A stretch of DNA of 64,000 bases from Dasypus novemcinctus (lineage: Eukaryota > Chordata > Mammalia > Cingulata > Dasypodidae): positions 96,291,157 to 96,355,156 of the forward strand of contig NC_080680.1 in assembly GCF_030445035.2 (NCBI RefSeq). Reading direction: 5' to 3'. This document shows, one piece after another, positions 1-12,008 of this stretch. The position numbers were made by a program, and so were the translations under genes. Positions within the stretch are counted from its first letter, which is position 1; each line of letters starts with the position of its first letter. The notes beneath the pieces are model-generated. The model was not told the origin of the DNA. It worked only from the letters and a program-made list of their open reading frames with translations, and did not search any database.

Positions 1-330
1 TTCATTATACCCACAAATATTTTTGCTATGAAATATAGCTTTTCTGCTATTAATATTCACAATCTAGATTTTTTATTATGGTTAGCATGATATATCAATA
101 TCCATTCTTTTACTTTTTTGTTCTCATTCTTTTTTACTAGGAGATAAAAATATGTCTATGGCAACTGGTATGAACAAATTACCTAATTTTTTAACAAGGT
201 TGTGGAGAAATAATACCTTGGATGAAGTTCAGTGTATCAAGAAACAGTTCCTGATAGATCTATAAAAAGTGTTAATCATAATATTAGTATTATACCCCAT
301 CTGATGCTTGAAATTCCTTGGTTTCCCTTG
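1..330 (-). mobile_element. Old L1 fragment, antisense, at left edge
   Basis: This stretch resembles 29190-29460, sharing words such as ggttagcatgatatat and continuing in parallel for about 270 bases. The sequence style matches the antisense strand of mammalian L1 ORF2. The similarity runs past the L1-like part, so the left edge may also be a further copy of the DNA upstream of the second olfactory receptor. No coding frame is preserved. Confidence 0.4.
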
Positions 331-389
331 AGTGACAGGGACTCAGGAGGGAGAGCAACTAATTTTTGATAAATAATTAAATTGGATAG

Positions 390-975
390 TGTGGCAGTTT
401 GAAATTATTTTATGAATTCCAAAAAGAGAAAGATTATGTTTGTAAACTAATCTATTCCTCTGGGTGTGGTACCCTTTGATTGCATTAAATTCAGCTGTGG
501 AACCTTTGATTAGATTAATCAATAGAATCACATTAGGTCTTTTGTTGGACTAAGTCAGTGGAGCATAACTCAGGATGAGTTCTGACTCCTTTGCTGGACC
601 TGATAAAAATGGATACACAAAGGGAAAGACAGAGGAAAAGGAAGCCACCTTATTTGATCCTGCCTTGGGAGAGAGATTAGAGGATTGCTTAATCATGAAG
701 CCCCCAAGAGGCTGGGCCTATGGAGTAGCTCAAGAAAAGACAAGCCCTATGCCAATTTTGCCTACAGCTGGAGAAAGGTGGAGACCTCAGCGGGTATCAG
801 TGGTCATTGTTTTTCAACACGTGCAGCTGATTCTGGTGAGAAAACACCTCTTATGGTGCCTTAGTTTGCAATTTTCATGGCCTTGAAACTGTAAGTTTTA
901 ACCCAAATAAATACCCTTTAAAAAGCCAACCTACTTCTGGAACTTTGCCTCAGCAGTCCTTAGACAAACTAAAAC
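390..975 (+). mobile_element. LTR of a MaLR/ERVL-like element
   Basis: The stretch begins TGTGGCAG and ends in AACA. It carries an AATAAA-type signal near 905-912 and is followed directly by the word ttggtacca typical of MaLR internal regions. The roughly 586-base length fits an LTR. The 103-codon open frame at 575-886 lies inside it and looks fortuitous. Confidence 0.5.
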
Positions 976-2118
976 AGAAATTGGTACCAGGAGATTAAGG
1001 TTGTGCTGCTTGCAATTACCAAGAATGCTTGAAAAGTTTTATAAATGGTAAAGGGTACTTTTTGGAGAAATTGTGAGAACCTTAATAGAAAAGGCTTAGA
1101 TTTCTTTGAAGAGACTCTTGTAGGACAATAGATCCTAAAGTCATTTTCAGTAAAGCCTTAGGAGGAAATTATGAAACTGTTATTACAACTGGATGAAATG
1201 CCATCCTTATTTTAAAATTGCAGAGAACCTGGCAAAATTGACACCTGAAGTTAGATAGAAGGCAGAATTTGAAAATGCTGGACTTGGACATTTAACTGAG
1301 GAGATTCCCAAAGTAAATATGGAAAATGTGGCCTGGCTTCTTCTTGAAGTTTATAGCAAAATTTAAGAGGAAAGAGATACATTGAGAATTAAACTGCTGG
1401 GCACAATGAAATCATTGTGATTATTTAGGAAACTCCAAGTTTCTGAAAAACAAGCCCCCAGATGATAGTGCCCCATTTGAAGAATTAACTAGATTTAGAA
1501 CTTGTAAATCAGGATTGGAAATGCATTCATCCAGGAAGGACTTGTGGACAGTCTCACTGTCTGACAGCTTGGACCACTGTTTCATGAATGCTAAACCGAC
1601 AAGCTTTATACAAGATCTGTATGAATGAATCCACTTTCAACCTGGACTTAAAGGAGCAGGGAGAGGAGAGACTGAAAGGAAAGTGGCTTCAAAAGCAAAA
1701 CCATGGAAGCTGAGATCTGGAATTAAAACATCTCCTTGGGCCAAGAGAGGCACCCCTCCCCTGTGTACAGAAAGGGTAAGTTTTTGCCAGCATTTGAAGA
1801 GGGTGGATCTTCCAGCCCATTGTTTAGGGAAAATGTGGCCACCCAAGGCTGCAGAGAGGGTGAAGAACATTCCCCAGTGGATGGGGAGAGTTAGGTCACC
1901 ACCCAACTGCTCTGAGGAGGTTGGGCCTATATGTCAGAGATTAGGGAGAATGTTGCTACCACCTCAGTATGCTAAGAAGTTTGAGACTGTACCTCAGAGA
2001 GGGGGAGAAGTGTGCCAGTCACCCCAATGTTCATGGGGGATGAGGTCTGGAGCTTGGTAGCCACCCAGATGTTTGGTGAGGGTGGAACTGAGAAAATGAC
2101 TATTGGGCAAGTCTGTGG
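976..2118 (+). mobile_element. MaLR-like internal region, degenerate
   Basis: It starts with the ttggtaccaggag junction that follows the LTR. It is collinear with 31816-33350 on the opposite strand and with 10086-11420 on the same strand. Shared landmarks include gagattcccaaagtaaatatgg and the repeated phrase gaagagggtggatcttcc. This is the non-coding, gag-derived interior typical of MaLR elements. Stops interrupt the frame that is open in the minus-strand copy. Confidence 0.6.
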
Positions 2119-2466
2119 AAATGATGCATAAGATAGTAAAACCTTATATAAAACACAAGTATGGATGATATTGCATATATAAGACTGTGTTTACAAAATA
2201 TAAATACAAATATACTAGAGAGAAGGAAAAAGAACAGCAGCTATGTAGAGCAGGGGAAGCATAGAGAAATTGAGAGGTGATAAATTTTGGGTGCTTGCTT
2301 GTTTTTTGTTTATTATTATTATTGGAATAATGGAAGTGCTCTAAGACTGATTGAAGAGATGAATGTACAAGTATGTGATTACACTGAATATTACTGATCG
2401 TATAACTTGGATGGAATTATGCTTTATTACTATGTTTCAATAAAATTTATTTAAGATAAAAAAACT
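2119..2466 (+). mobile_element. Old L1 3' tail
   Basis: The end of this segment (gaatgtacaagtatgtgattacactg ... caataaaatttatttaa, abridged) matches the common terminal layout of old mammalian L1 3' UTRs, which run into an AATAAA-containing A-rich tail. The 5' limit against the MaLR interior is approximate. Confidence 0.4.
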
Positions 2467-3225
2467 ATAATGAGATACCATTTTATACCTATTTAGAATG
2501 CTTTCAACTAAAAAGAATGAAAATGCAAGTGTTAGAAAGGATGCAGGGAAATGTGAATACTCGTTCATTCCTGGTAACAATGGAAAAATGGTGCAGCTTC
2601 TGTGGAAGACAGTTTGGCATTTCCTCAGAAAGTTATGTATAGAATTACCATATCACCTGGCAATAGTACTCTTGGGTATATAATCAAAATTACTGAAGGC
2701 AGGGATTTGAACCTTTATTTGGACATTGATATTCATAGCAGCATTATTCACAATTGCCCAAAGATGGAATCAACACAGTTGTCTATCAATTAATGAACAG
2801 ATAACAAAATATGGTATATACATCCAATAGAATATTATTCATTATTCTTAAAAAGGAATGAAGTCCTGATACATGCAACACTGTGGATGAACCTTGCAGA
2901 CAGCATGTTTAAATAAGCCAGAAAGAGAAGGACATATAGAATATGATGTCACAGATAGGAAATTATTAGCATAACCAAATTCATAAAGCCAGAATCTAGA
3001 ATATAGCTTATCAGCAGATGAGATGGAGATATGGAAAGGGAAGTTAAGACTTTTATTGTATTGTGTTCCTATTTGGAATGATAGAAATGTTTTTTAATGA
3101 CTAGGATGATGTTAGCACAAAATAGTGAACATAATTAACAGCACTGAATTATATATCTGAATGTGGTTTAAGGGGAAATGTTATATTATATATACAGTAA
3201 CAGAATAAAATTTTGAAAAATTCAA
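2467..3225 (+). mobile_element. L1 fragment: end of ORF2 plus 3' UTR
   Basis: Translation in shifting frames gives the C-terminal L1 ORF2 signature. Phrases corresponding to a final zinc-knuckle neighbourhood, a FIAALF-like stretch and the TMEYY-like stretch occur near 2500-2850. A 3' UTR follows and ends at gaataaaattttgaaaa. The copy is 5'-truncated and heavily mutated, with no long frame. Confidence 0.6.
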
Positions 3226-3385
3226 TTTTTGTTGTAGTACACAAACAGTGAACCCTAAATTAAACCAGGTGCTATAGTATATACAATTATAAAAATATGT
3301 TTTCATCAATTGTAACAAATGCTCCACACCAATGTAAAGTGTTAATAAAAGTGTAGTATATGAGAATCTGTATTTTATGCATTAT

Positions 3386-4600
3386 TGTTGTGTAAACCCA
3401 AAATTTCTCTTATAAAGACAAAATATTTTTTTAAAGTCACTCAAATAGGAAAGGAAGAAGTAAAAGTTTTGTTATTCACTGGTGATATGATCCTATACTT
3501 AGAAAACCCTGAAAAATCTACAACAAAACTCTTAGAACTTACAGGCAATTTCAGCAATGTGGTGGGATACTAAATTAATATGCAAAAATCAATAGCATTT
3601 CTTTAAACTACCGATGAGCAATCTGAGGAGGAAATCAGAAAAAAAAATCCAGTCACAATAACAACAAAAAGAATCAAATATTTAGGAATTAATTCATTCA
3701 ACATAAAGTACATGTATTCAGAAAACTATAAGACATTGTTAAAAGAAATGGATAATGGTCTAAATAAATGGAAGGATATTCCATGTTCATGGGTTGGAAG
3801 ACTAAATTTCATTAAGATGTTAATTCTACCCAAACTCATCTAGAGATTAAATGCAATCCTGATTTTAAAAAATTATAATATCCTTCCTTGTAAAATTGGA
3901 AAAGTCAGTTTTCAAATTTTTCTTGAAGAGTAAGGGTCCCAAAATACCCAAAAATATCTTTAAAAAGAAGAATGAAGTTGGAGGACTCCTACTTCCAGAC
4001 TTTAAAACATGTTATCTAGTTACAGCAGTAAAAACAGCATGGTACTGGCATAAAGACAGACAGATTGAACAATGGAATCAAATCAAGTGTTCAGAAGTAG
4101 GCCCTCACATCTATAGTCAAATGATTTTCACAAAGCTGTTGAACCCACTCAGCTGGGTCAGAATAGCCTATTCAACAAATGATGTTGGGCAAACTTTATA
4201 TCCATATCGAAAGAAAGAAAGAGGACCCTTATTTTATACCTTATATAAAACATCATTTAAAATGAATCAATGACCTACATATAAAAACTAAAACCATAAA
4301 ACTCTGAGAAGAAAATATAAGGGAAACATCTTCAAGAACTTGTGCTTGATGGTGATCTCTTGGACACCCAAAGCATGGGCAACAAGAGGAAAAATAGATA
4401 AATAGGACTGCCTTCAAATTAAATTTTTGTTCTTCAAAATATTTTGTCAAGAAAGTAGAAAGGCAGCCTACTCAACAGGGAAAAATCTTTGGAAACCATA
4501 TATCTGATAAGGGATTGATCTCCATGTTATATAAAAGATCACACAACTTAAGACAAAATGACAAGCATTTCCATTTAAAAATGGGCAAAAGAATTGAATT
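3386..4600 (+). mobile_element. L1 ORF2 fragment (reverse transcriptase to C-terminal part)
   Basis: The segment reads through the second half of L1 ORF2. A relic of the reverse-transcriptase catalytic box appears near 3475, where the usual FADD reads FTGD. The conserved phrases [19 protein letters not shown] and KTAWYWHKDRQIEQW follow. Frames change several times (3385-3573, 3896-4273). It ends near 4600 without its 3' UTR. It is an old, dead copy. Confidence 0.65.
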
Positions 4601-5740
4601 GCACTTGGCTAAATGCAGGACCATGTCTTAGAGGGTGCAGCATGAGAACACCTATAGGGATCCCATACCAAAGTACTTATACAGCGAGAACCCTCCTGAG
4701 CTCTTCCCAGTGTGATGGGCACAGAAGACTTAAAGCAAGGGCAAGAAAAGTCCCTGCTGAAGAACTGCCAACCTGATGCCAAATGTCGGCATTCAAACTA
4801 ATGCATTGTTCAGAGGACAAAGGCCTTGTGTTCAGCTACTCCTGTTGTACTCTCTGGCTTCACTCATTGCCTGGGCTTTATCAGTTAGAACTGTTCTGTA
4901 AAACAACGTGGAAACTCCAGCCATTCACATTTGCAAAAGACAAAACTACAGATTGAGCTTTGGGTAGTGTTGACATTTTTGGATGGCACAAAGTTACAGT
5001 AAGTAAGGAAGCTGTCTGTAACTTTTGTTCCCCAGGTGTCAAGGGTCAAGTTTTTGCTTACTGTTCTCATCTGGGTCCTTTTGCTGTAAAATTATTTATT
5101 GCATTTCTTTGGAATAGTAAGAAAGTGATAATGTTTTGAGTAGGAAAATGGCTTGCCTTTCTAGTTAACTATATTCTAGGAAATTATTTTTATTGTTGTC
5201 ATTGTTCTTGTTTTCTTGTGTTCTTGAGTTTCACGAATTAAATTATCATTTTGCCCAGATAAAATGTTTTGTATCTTAGAATGTGGATTTTCTCTCTAGG
5301 GCATTATCTTTGTTTTTGGTTTAACGGCATCTTCAGGTGTAGGCCCTGAAAGCAAGGAATTAACCATATCCTTACACATAAAATAACCTGAAAATTCAAA
5401 TACAATGTTCCATTCTAATTCTCTGCAAAATTTCTACCAGTTGTCACCACATGCATGCAGGTTATTTCTAGTGGTATTTGAATATGCCTGTATATCTATG
5501 TGAGAGAACAGTTTAACCAGAAATTCTGGCTTACTGTCCTGGAGGACTCTTCTCATTTCCTTTGAAATTGCTGTATTATACTCAACCACAGTACAAGGCT
5601 TGCTGTATGTGTTCATTCTTTATTGCTTTCAGCTTCTTCAAATATAACAGGTGCAAATCTTTGGTTTCCCGATGATTTGCAATTTAAATAGTTCACAGTT
5701 TGTGTTTAAAAAGAAGAAAAGAAAACTCAACAGTGATCAT
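4601..5740. other. Non-repetitive-looking DNA, no gene recognised
   Basis: I recognise no repeat or gene here. Several frames of about 60 codons are open (4594-4776 on plus, 4885-5070 and 5434-5616 on minus) but none resembles a known protein. There are no convincing splice signals and no second copy elsewhere in the window. It may be unique spacer between repeats. Confidence 0.3.
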
Positions 5741-6165
5741 AAAGTCCATCCGTAAACTTGGCTAGGTCTTGGTGTCCAGCTGTTTGGTCAAGAAAGCTCT
5801 ACCCTGACATTAGCCTGATTATTACTGTGAGAGTATTTCATGGATTTGAATCATCAGTAAGTCATTTGCATCTATGACTGGCTGTACCTACAATCAACAA
5901 AGGAGATTGCCTTCACATGAGAGAAGTCTAATCTAACCAGTTGAAGGCTTTAAAAGGAAAAGTATTTCAGTTGTCAGAAGGGAGTATTTCCATGTCAATG
6001 TCAGTCAGCCAGCTCCTCCTGGCGAATTCATCAAAAACCTTCATCTGAGTTACCAGCTGTGGCCTACCCAGCAGAATACAGACTTGCCCATCCCCACAGT
6101 CACAGGGACTGTCAGCTTTCTTAGAGAATAAACTGTCAGACAGTAGCTTTTTTGAATCCTTAAAT
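5741..6165. repeat. Interspersed repeat of uncertain family
   Basis: Phrases such as atttcatggatttgaatcat, caatcaacaaaggagattgcc and gaattcatcaaaaaccttc are familiar as a common mammalian interspersed repeat. I cannot assign the family with confidence. No coding content is visible. Confidence 0.4.
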
Positions 6166-6866
6166 TTAAAAACTATTTTACAGACATTCCACCTTCTTCT
6201 CCCCCTTCCCGTTACCTCTAATTTATTTTCTACCTCTGTGAATTTGCTATTTCTTGTCAAAATTATGGGTGATATTGTACAATTCTTGTCCTTATCTGTC
6301 TGGCTTGTTTCACTGAGTATTGTATTTTCAGAGTTCTTCCATGGTGCAGCAGGCCTCATAAATTCAGTTTTTCTTATGGTCAAGTGATATTCCAATGTGT
6401 GTGTGTACAACATTTTGTTGGTCCATTTGTTTGTTGATGGATCTTTGAGTTGTTTCCAGCTTTGGGCTGTTGTGAGTGGTGCTGTTGTGGAATTTGGTGT
6501 ACAGGTATCTGTGACCCTGTTTTCACTCCCTTTGGGGTATATGTCTGGATTTGGGGTTTCTGGGTCAAATGGTAGTTCTGTGTTTGACTTTTTGGGGAAT
6601 CGCCATTTCACTTTCCATGGTGGCTGCACCATTTTGCATTCACACCAACAGTGCACTAGAGTCCCAGTTTCTCCACATCCTCACAAACACTTATTTTCCA
6701 TTTTAAAAAGGGTAGCAGCTTTTGTGGGTGTGGGGTGATATATCATTGTGGTTTGGGTTTGCATTTACCTGTTGGTTAGTGGTATTGAGCATTTTTTCAT
6801 GTGTTCGTTGATCATTTGTATATCTTCCCTGAAGAAATGTCTATTGGGGTACTTTTCCCATTAAAA
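6166..6866 (-). mobile_element. L1 fragment, minus strand, end of ORF2 and start of 3' UTR
   Basis: Read on the minus strand, 6866 to about 6300 gives the C-terminal ORF2 signatures: the zinc-knuckle WCEC remnant near 6650, then IPKGSENR-like and LEYHLTIRKTEF-like stretches. The 229-codon minus frame at 5967-6656 is this relic running on into the neighbouring repeat. It is not a gene. Confidence 0.6.
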
Positions 6867-7440
6867 AAGAAGTATGAGAATCTCCTGGCACATTTGCTGG
6901 ACCCCACCTTACCCCCATCCCAGTGGAATGTGGAACTTGCCTGTACTCCCTTTGTTGGTTATGTTATTGGCCCTGTTTCATAGGGAGCAGAATAACGTTT
7001 ACAAGCAAACTGGAAAGCCCATTTGTTGTTGCCAGTTATCTATGAAGCAGCTTGAAATAGACAACTAGAGTACTTGTCTCTAGCTCGTACCCCCAAAAAT
7101 TGCTTGCTGGTAAGCAGTTGGGTACAGCTAAAGCACCATAAGAAACAAGAAGTTGAAGCAGGCTAGGCAAGGATTACCTGCTTTAAATCATACAATAGAG
7201 TATCCCTGTTGGGCAGAGTCTATTTCAGAGGGAGTATAGGGGGGGTTGAGATCCTTTTAAATAGAGGAATCCCTAAAGTCATGAGGTAAACAATGGGATA
7301 TTATCCACCCATAATAAGTCATGAAGGTCGCATACATGCTACAAGGTCAATGATATTTGAAGATCATGATGAGTTAAATAAGTAAGAAAAAAAATGTATA
7401 AACATATGATTTCAATGATATGAAATAATTAAAATATGAA
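6867..7440. other. Spacer, no feature recognised
   Basis: A mixture of moderately GC-rich (6870-7280) and A-rich sequence. The first 400 bases have the feel of an LTR or DNA-transposon relic, but I found no paired ends or target duplication. No coding frame longer than about 64 codons is present. Confidence 0.25.
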
Positions 7441-8030
7441 AACTTATAGTTTTAAAATTAATTTATTAAAGTGCATCATTCATACATAAACATACATAAA
7501 CAATAAGTGTATAGTAATAGTGATGAACTTACAAAACAAATATATTTAATATCATACAGGACTCTCATAATTCACCCTGCCACCAATAACTTGCATTGTT
7601 GTTAAAACTTTTTAATTAATGACTAAAGAGCATTGTCAAAATATTACTACTAACCAAAGTGTTTTCCCCCAACCAACCCTATTATTATTATCTTTATATC
7701 ATTTATATATGAACATGCATAAACAATTAAGTGTATAGTAAAAGTCGTGAACTTACAAAGCAAACATGCATAACATCCTACAGGGATACAGGGGTGCTAT
7801 ACATCAACCCTCCACCAATACCTTGCATTGTTGTGAGACATTTCTTACAAATTGTGAAAGAATATTGTCAAAATCTAACTACTAAATCATAGTCCTTATC
7901 TTACATTTGGTGTGTTTTCCCCCCAATCCACTGAATTATTATTTTTTAAATATATTTTTTATGACAGAAGCTGTAAACTTATAAAACAATCATGCACATG
8001 TGCAGAATTACCAAACAACTCCCCTATAGA
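7441..8030 (-). repeat. Serial copies of an L1-type 3' tail
   Basis: Two clear head-to-tail copies of a roughly 245-base unit (about 7455-7690 and 7691-7943) and a third weaker partial copy (about 7944-8030) can be aligned by the recurring phrases acataaacaa(t)taagtgtatag, gaacttacaaa and ccaccaataccttgcattgttgt. A single copy lies in the opposite orientation near 20700-20945, as the terminal part of an L1 3' UTR. Confidence 0.5.
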
Positions 8031-8084
8031 GTGTTAAACTAGAATACAAGGCATGAGGGCCCAGGTGCAGTAGAAAATGGAGAC

Positions 8085-8275
8085 ATGATGCTTAAAAGGT
8101 ACTGAGGTTCTGTTTGAAGTGATGGAAAAGTTTTTCTAATGGATGGTGGTGATGATATTACAACATGGTAAATATAATATTCACTACTGAGTGATGTATT
8201 TGTATGCAGTTAAAAGGAGAAATTTTAGGCTTTATATATATATATATATATATGTTACCAGAATAAAAATTTTTA
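8085..8275 (+). mobile_element. L1-type 3' tail with gaataaaaattttt end
   Basis: The stretch matches 3030-3225 and the end of the element at 31640-31690. Shared features are a spaced gatgatattac, a run of TA dinucleotides, and the terminal gttaccagaataaaaattttt. It is a short 3' remnant. Confidence 0.45.
8233..8253. repeat. (TA)n microsatellite
   Basis: An uninterrupted run of about ten TA dinucleotides lies inside the L1-type tail. Confidence 0.9.
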
Positions 8276-9583
8276 AACCACAGAAATGTTCAACACCACC
8301 AGCAAACACTAAAATAAAATTAGTTGATAGCATGATTATAATATGGTTTCATCAATTGTGCAATAGGACCACACTAATGCAAAGTGTCAATAAGAAAAAC
8401 TGTGTTTGAGATGGTAGGATGTGGAAGAACTCTGCACTTGCTGCAAAAATTTTTGGTATACACACAATTTCCCTAAATAAGAAAAAAGAATAACTCAGAT
8501 GCATAGTTTCCTTTCACAGATTGCCGGAATTGTAGTATAGTAAATAAGAATAAACAAACACTAGGCTGCTAGCCTTGAAGGGATAAAAACAGGTGGAGAA
8601 GAAGGAAAACTCTAGATATGCCCAGTAAACTAACTGACCATAAGTTACCAAATTGGCCACATTTGATAATGTTCCCTGAAACAAACCAAATGGGACAATA
8701 GGGAAAACAATGGATTCTCTAAGAATTTCAAAGAAATCATCTGTGTAGAGTATATCTGTAAGGTTTGCCAGCATCTTTTCCTTGGCACTTTCAGTTGAGA
8801 TAAGACATGATTGGACCCTTTCCCACATTAAAATTGTTCAGTGTGGATGGTGATAACCCCACTTCTAAAAGCAGTTGAGAGGAGTAAATGGGCAAGAACA
8901 CATTACATACATAGATAATCTGGCATTTAATAAGCCCTCTTTAAATATTAGTTATTTTCTTGTTATTATTTACAGATTCATTGCATTCTGTTGTTCACAA
9001 CATACGTACACTTTGGGTTTCGTAGCCATTGTAGCTCAGAATAAGTATGTTATTCAAACTGAAAAGTAGTAGTAACCCTTGGCTTTTATCTTTCTCTCAC
9101 ACTGCTCTCTGTTCATCAGCAACACTTGTTAGTTATGACTTCCAACTACATTGCCACCTCCTCTGCTCCCAGCATAGACTGAATGCCCCCCATTTCTTAA
9201 CTATTGTAATAGCTCCTCAGGTGTTCTCCCTCTTTCTATACAAGATCCATTTCCTATATCTATTCTAAACACTGCAGACAGTATGAGGCTTTTAAAAACT
9301 GATTTATGTTCATCATCTGTGGAGGAAATTCCAACAGCTTCACAAATAATCACAGGAAAAATCAAATTACAAAACTTATAAGACCTGGACTCCTGTTACC
9401 TCTAAAATTGCCTCTGATTGCGTTTTTACCTCCTCATTCTGTATTGTCACTCTAACCTCCTTTCTGTTCTTGGAGCATAGCTGGAACAAGCCCATCTCAG
9501 CAACTTGCAGTTATTGTCTCCACTCCTTTGAATGTTTTACCTGCAAGTATCCTCATGGCTCACTGCCTTGACCCCTTTAACAG

Positions 9584-10085
9584 TGGGATGGTTGGAAGCT
9601 ATGTGGAACCCAGAAAATCATGTTTTTAAGGGTAATCCATTCTGGTGGATTCAAAGTTCTTGTAAGTAATGCCTTTTGAATAGGTTACTTCAAGTAAGGG
9701 CCTTTTGGTAAGGTTACTTCAATAAGGTATAGCCCAGGGTGGGTCTTAATCCTCTTATCAAAGTCCTTATAGGAGAATGTAATTCACAGAGAGAAGAGAG
9801 AAGGCCACACAAACTTGAGAAAAAGCCACTAACTAAGAAGCTGAAACAATGAAATTCAGAAGAGAAGGGAGAGACCAGCAGACACCCTCATGTGCTTTGC
9901 CACATGACAGAGGAATCAAGGATTACCAACAGTCATTTTGTGGGGAGAGGGCATCACCTGATGATGCCTTGATTTGGACATTTTTCTCAGCCTTGGAACT
10001 GTATGCTTGTATGCCAATAAATCCCCTTTGTAAAGGTCAACCCATTAGTGGTATATTGCTTTCAACAGCCTGGCAGACCTACACA
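9584..10085 (+). mobile_element. 5' LTR of the MaLR-like provirus
   Basis: It begins tgggatgg and ends ctacaca. It contains an AATAAA signal near 10017 (ccaataaatccc). The 96-codon frame at 9849-10139 overlaps the LTR and the start of the interior and is not a gene. Confidence 0.6.
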
Positions 10086-11446
10086 GGTTTTGGTACCATG
10101 AAAGTGGGGTGCTGCTATTGCAAATACCAAAAAAGTTAAAAAGACTTTACAATTAGCTAATGAATAGAGATAGGAAGAATTTTGAGATGCTTCATAGAAA
10201 AGTCCTAGATTGCTTTGAAGAGACTGTTGGCAGAAATGGATGCTAAAGGTACTTCTGATGAGGCATTAGACAGAAATGATGAATGTATCATTGCAAATTA
10301 GAAGGAAGGCAATCCTTGTTTTATAGTGGTAGAGAACTTGAGTATTGATATCTAACAGAAGGAATCATTTAAGAGTGATGAGATTGGATATTTAGCTGAA
10401 GACAGTTCCAAAGTAAATGTGGAAATTGTAGCCTGGCTTCTCCTTACAGTTTATAGTAAAATGGAGAGGAAATGTATAAGCTGAGAACTGAACTCCTGGG
10501 CACACACACACAAAAATAGAAATTGATGGTTTGGAAATTTCTGAGCTTCTGGAAAGTGAGTCCCCCAGAGAATAGTGCACCATGTGAGGATTTAACAGAA
10601 ATGGCTTTAACAGTCAGTCATTTTAGTGCAAGTCAGAATTGGAAATGCAGTTATCCCTAAAGGATTTGTAGAAAGTCCTATTGTCCGACATTTGGGACAA
10701 CTGTGTGTGCTATGGTAAACCAACGATTGTTTTTGTGAGATCGCTGTTAACAGAACCACTGCCAGTCCTGACTAAAAGGGTTAAAAGGGGCAGAAAAGCG
10801 ATAATCGAAGGAAAAATTACTTCAAGGCAGAACCAAGGAAACTGAGGTCTGGACTTAAGACATCTTCTGAAGTCAAGAGTCCAGACCCAACCATGTATTT
10901 CAAAAGGATGGGTATGCCCCAGAGCTTGAAGAGGGCAGGTCTTCCATGCATTATTACCACCTCTGGTCTCTCAAATGCCTAGGATTATGGAGAGGCTGGC
11001 TGCCAGCCAGAAGCTTGAAGAGGGTGGAGCCTAGCATTCAACCACCACACCAATGCCTCTTGAGGTTGGATTTGACAGCATCGCTATCACCCAATGATTG
11101 GATTTTGGAGCCCACACCCCGGTGTTTGGAGAGAGCAGGGCTGCTGTGAAAACACTTGGAAAAGGTGGGGCTGATGCTACTTCAAGTTCAGAGGACAAAC
11201 TACCATTCTACAGATAACTCTCAGAACTTGAAATCTAATGGAATATACCCTGCAGGTATTTTGGGGACCCATAACCCGTTTCCCTTCCAATTTCTCCATA
11301 TGGAAATAGGAATGTTTGTACTTTAACTGCCCCTCCTTTGTACATTTGAAGCACATAACTTATTTCATAAGTTTCACAAGTCCACAACCAGAGGGGAAAT
11401 TGGCTCCAGGGCAGGCCATACCTATAAGTGATTTTTTTTGAACTAC

Positions 11447-11452
11447 TTTATT
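11447..11452 (-). terminator. Poly(A) signal of the PPID retrocopy
   Basis: AATAAA on the minus strand lies seven bases before the remnant poly(A), close to the target duplication. The spacing is shorter than the usual 10-30 bases, so the exact cleavage site is uncertain. Confidence 0.7.
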
Positions 11453-11553
11453 GAGTGAACTGTTATCAGTATTCCTAAGTTGTAAACCATAGGGAACTTC
11501 AAGCATCAAAGGAAATACGTTAAGAGATCATATACATTAAGAGATCATATACA

Positions 11554-11916
11554 GAGAGGTGGAGGCATCTTCGGGACATGGAGCTGCCCTGGATGGTGCT
11601 TCAGAGGTAATCACCGGACATTGTAAATCCTCACAGGGCCTACATGATGGAATAGAGGAGAGTATGGGCCATGATGTGAACCAATGTATATGAGGTGCAG
11701 AGGTGCCCAAAGATGTACTTACCAAATCCAATGGATGTGTCATGATGATGGGAACGAGTGTTGTTGGGGGGGGGGGAGAGGGGGGGTGGGGGGGTGGGGT
11801 TGAATGGGACCTCACATATATATTTTTAATGTAATATTATTACAAAGTCAATAAAAAATAAAAAATAAAAAATAAAAAAAAAATAAAAATAAAAATAAAA
11901 AAAAAAAAAAAAAAAA
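11554..11916 (+). mobile_element. Truncated L1 3' UTR inserted in the PPID 3' UTR
   Basis: The last part of the long L1 3' UTR (gtggaggcatcttcggg ... G-rich tract ... aataaaaa tail, abridged) lies between copies of aagagatcatataca at 11539-11553 and 11917-11931. It is younger than the PPID copy it interrupts. An extra partial copy of the target word sits just upstream (11521-11538). Confidence 0.8.
11766..11800 (+). other. G-rich tract of L1 3' UTR (quadruplex-prone)
   Basis: Four or more runs of at least four G occur close together just upstream of the L1 A-rich end. Equivalent tracts lie at 40445-40490, 42359-42403, 58193-58233 and 61494-61539. G-rich polypurine tracts near the 3' end are a known property of mammalian L1s. 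Confidence 0.7.
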
Positions 11917-12008
11917 AAGAGATCATATACAATAGACAGATGTCCTTAAGTCTTCCTACTGACTTCATACAATGAATACATAGTATTTAAACAAAACTGA
12001 ACGGCCTA

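Noticed and set aside
575-886. 103-codon frame near the left edge
   Set aside because: It lies within a MaLR-type LTR and does not resemble a protein.
5967-6656. 229-codon minus frame
   Set aside because: It joins a decayed L1 ORF2 end to an adjacent interspersed repeat. The recognisable part is L1.
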